Assembly (NCBI GenBank): GCA_040307645.1
Contig: JAWRJF010000015.1
Location: 1-5,092, forward strand
Reading direction: 5' to 3'
DNA length: 5,092 nucleotides
From: JAVXAG01 sp040307645
GTDB taxonomy: Bacteria > Bacillota > Clostridia > Peptostreptococcales > Anaerovoracaceae
In this document: in pieces, positions 4,462 to 5,092 of the stretch
Position numbering within the stretch: the first letter of the stretch is position 1
Layout of the letters: each line of letters opens with the position of its first letter
Notes under the pieces: model-generated
Databases searched by the model: none
What the model was told of the DNA's origin: nothing
What the model saw: only the letters and a program-made list of their open reading frames with translations
Made by a program: the position numbers and the translations under genes

Positions 4462-4956
4462 ATGTCAATCGAAGCACAACAGCAAAAACAAGCTATAATC
4501 GATGAAATAAAAGGCAAATTAGAAAATGCTCAGTCAGCAGTTGTAATAGACTATATGGGAATTACCGTTGCACAGGCTGATGCAATGAGAAAAAAGCTTC
4601 GTGAGGGAAACGTTGACTACACAGTTTACAAAAATACTCTTGTAAAGAGAGCTATTGAAGGAACTGAGTTCGCAGGTCTTGCAGAGGTTCTTGATGGACC
4701 AAGCGCTGTTGCTATCAGTAATGAAGACGCAACTGCTCCAGCAAGAATCCTAAACGAAATCATAAAAGACTACAAAAAAATGGAATTCAAAGCAGGTGTT
4801 GTTGAAGGAACTTACTTCGACAAGTCTGGAATTGAAACTATTGCTAACATCCCTTCAAGAGATGTATTAATTGCAAAATTCATGGGAAGCATTCAGTCAC
4901 CAGTATCAAAAGCTGTTAGAACTTTCCAGGCTATTGCAGATGCAAAAGCTGAATAA
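4462..4956 (+). CDS. rplJ: 50S ribosomal protein L10
   Basis: L10 anchors the L7/L12 dimers to 23S rRNA beside L11, forming the stalk that recruits translation GTPases. From ATG 4462 the protein has 164 residues, close to the usual 165-175. The N-terminal rRNA-binding domain includes SAVVIDYMGITVAQADAMRK (25-44) and the conserved VYKNTLVKRA (55-64). GPSAVAIS follows in the middle of the domain. The C-terminal helix (about 134-164, DVLIAKFMGSIQSPVSKAVR onward) is where L12 dimers attach; their number cannot be fixed by eye. The gene is preceded by its own attenuator leader and followed after 67 bases by rplL, its binding partner. The L10-L12 complex is the expected ligand of the leader. Confidence 0.97.
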   Translation: MSIEAQQQKQAIIDEIKGKLENAQSAVVIDYMGITVAQADAMRKKLREGNVDYTVYKNTLVKRAIEGTEFAGLAEVLDGPSAVAISNEDATAPARILNEIIKDYKKMEFKAGVVEGTYFDKSGIETIANIPSRDVLIAKFMGSIQSPVSKAVRTFQAIADAKAE

Positions 4957-4965
4957 TCGTTACTA

Positions 4966-4977
4966 TGCCTTTAGGCA
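4966..4977 (+). other. Short hairpin in the rplJ-rplL spacer
   Basis: TGCC (4966-4969) pairs with GGCA (4974-4977) around TTTA. The spacer 4957-5023 otherwise holds only AT-rich sequence and the rplL ribosome binding site. Many bacteria make more L7/L12 than L10 using signals in this spacer, but a 4-bp stem is weak evidence for that here. Confidence 0.25.
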
Positions 4978-5023
4978 ACAAAACATTAAATAGAAATTAA
5001 GAAAAATATAAAGGAGAATTAAA

Positions 5024-5092
5024 ATGAATAAAGATCAAATTATCGAAGCTATAAAAGCTATGACAGTTTTAGAATTAAATGAATTAGTTAAA
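5024..5092 (+). CDS. rplL: 50S ribosomal protein L7/L12, first 23 residues (3' end outside window)
   Basis: L7/L12 is the multi-copy stalk protein that contacts elongation and initiation factors. The visible part, MNKDQIIEAIKAMTVLELNE followed by LVK, is the N-terminal dimerisation helix pair that binds L10. The TVLELNELVK stretch is characteristic of the family. AAGGAG (5011-5016) lies 7 bases before ATG. The gene runs off the window edge, so the hinge and C-terminal factor-binding domain are not seen. It shares the transcript with rplJ and should be controlled by the same leader. Confidence 0.95.
   Translation, partial: MNKDQIIEAIKAMTVLELNELVK

Noticed and set aside
1..5092. CRISPR arrays, defence genes, complete transposons or other accessory systems
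   Set aside because: No regularly spaced repeats and no transposase or nuclease reading frames. All long open frames are accounted for by housekeeping genes and one LCP gene.

Overview
The window is a low-GC, Gram-positive (Firmicutes) chromosomal region, most likely from an anaerobic clostridial lineage. The evidence is the AT-rich sequence, strong AAGGAG-type ribosome binding sites before almost every gene, AGA-dominated arginine codons, the tuf / rpmG-secE-nusG-rplK-rplA-rplJ-rplL order, and a Firmicutes-style L10 leader attenuator. I cannot name a genus from sequence alone. All genes read on the + strand.

Layout. Positions 1-153 are the 3' end of tuf (EF-Tu), closed by a perfect 12-bp hairpin (172-204). 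The gap 154-434 holds no gene. It contains that terminator, a G-rich segment resembling an insertion-sequence end (217-240), a candidate promoter with a perfect TATAAT, and a perfect 8-bp inverted repeat (385-409). Next is a three-helix LytR-CpsA-Psr (LCP) cell-wall ligase gene (435-1937), an unexpected neighbour inside this translation/transcription cluster. The gap 1938-2087 has no clear terminator. It carries a strong promoter with a duplicated TTGACA box and a leader hairpin. The housekeeping operon follows: rpmG (L33), secE, nusG, rplK (L11), rplA (L1), then a 185-base leader, rplJ (L10) and the first 23 codons of rplL (L7/L12).

How the genes work together. Apart from the LCP gene, the products act in or next to protein synthesis. 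EF-Tu delivers aminoacyl-tRNA to the ribosome, and L11, L10 and L7/L12 build the factor-binding stalk and its base. L1 forms the opposite stalk at the E site, and L33 is a small 50S protein. NusG binds RNA polymerase, and SecE is part of the export channel. Two autoregulatory RNA elements are visible. One is a short structure between rplK and rplA that resembles the L1-binding part of 23S rRNA. The other is a terminator/antiterminator switch before rplJ, at which the L10-L12 complex is expected to control its own genes.

I found no convincing undescribed system. The best points for a second look are the LCP gene and its 5' region (possible IS scar, inverted repeat over the start region), the duplicated -35 promoter, and an extra perfect hairpin abutting the rplJ ribosome binding site.
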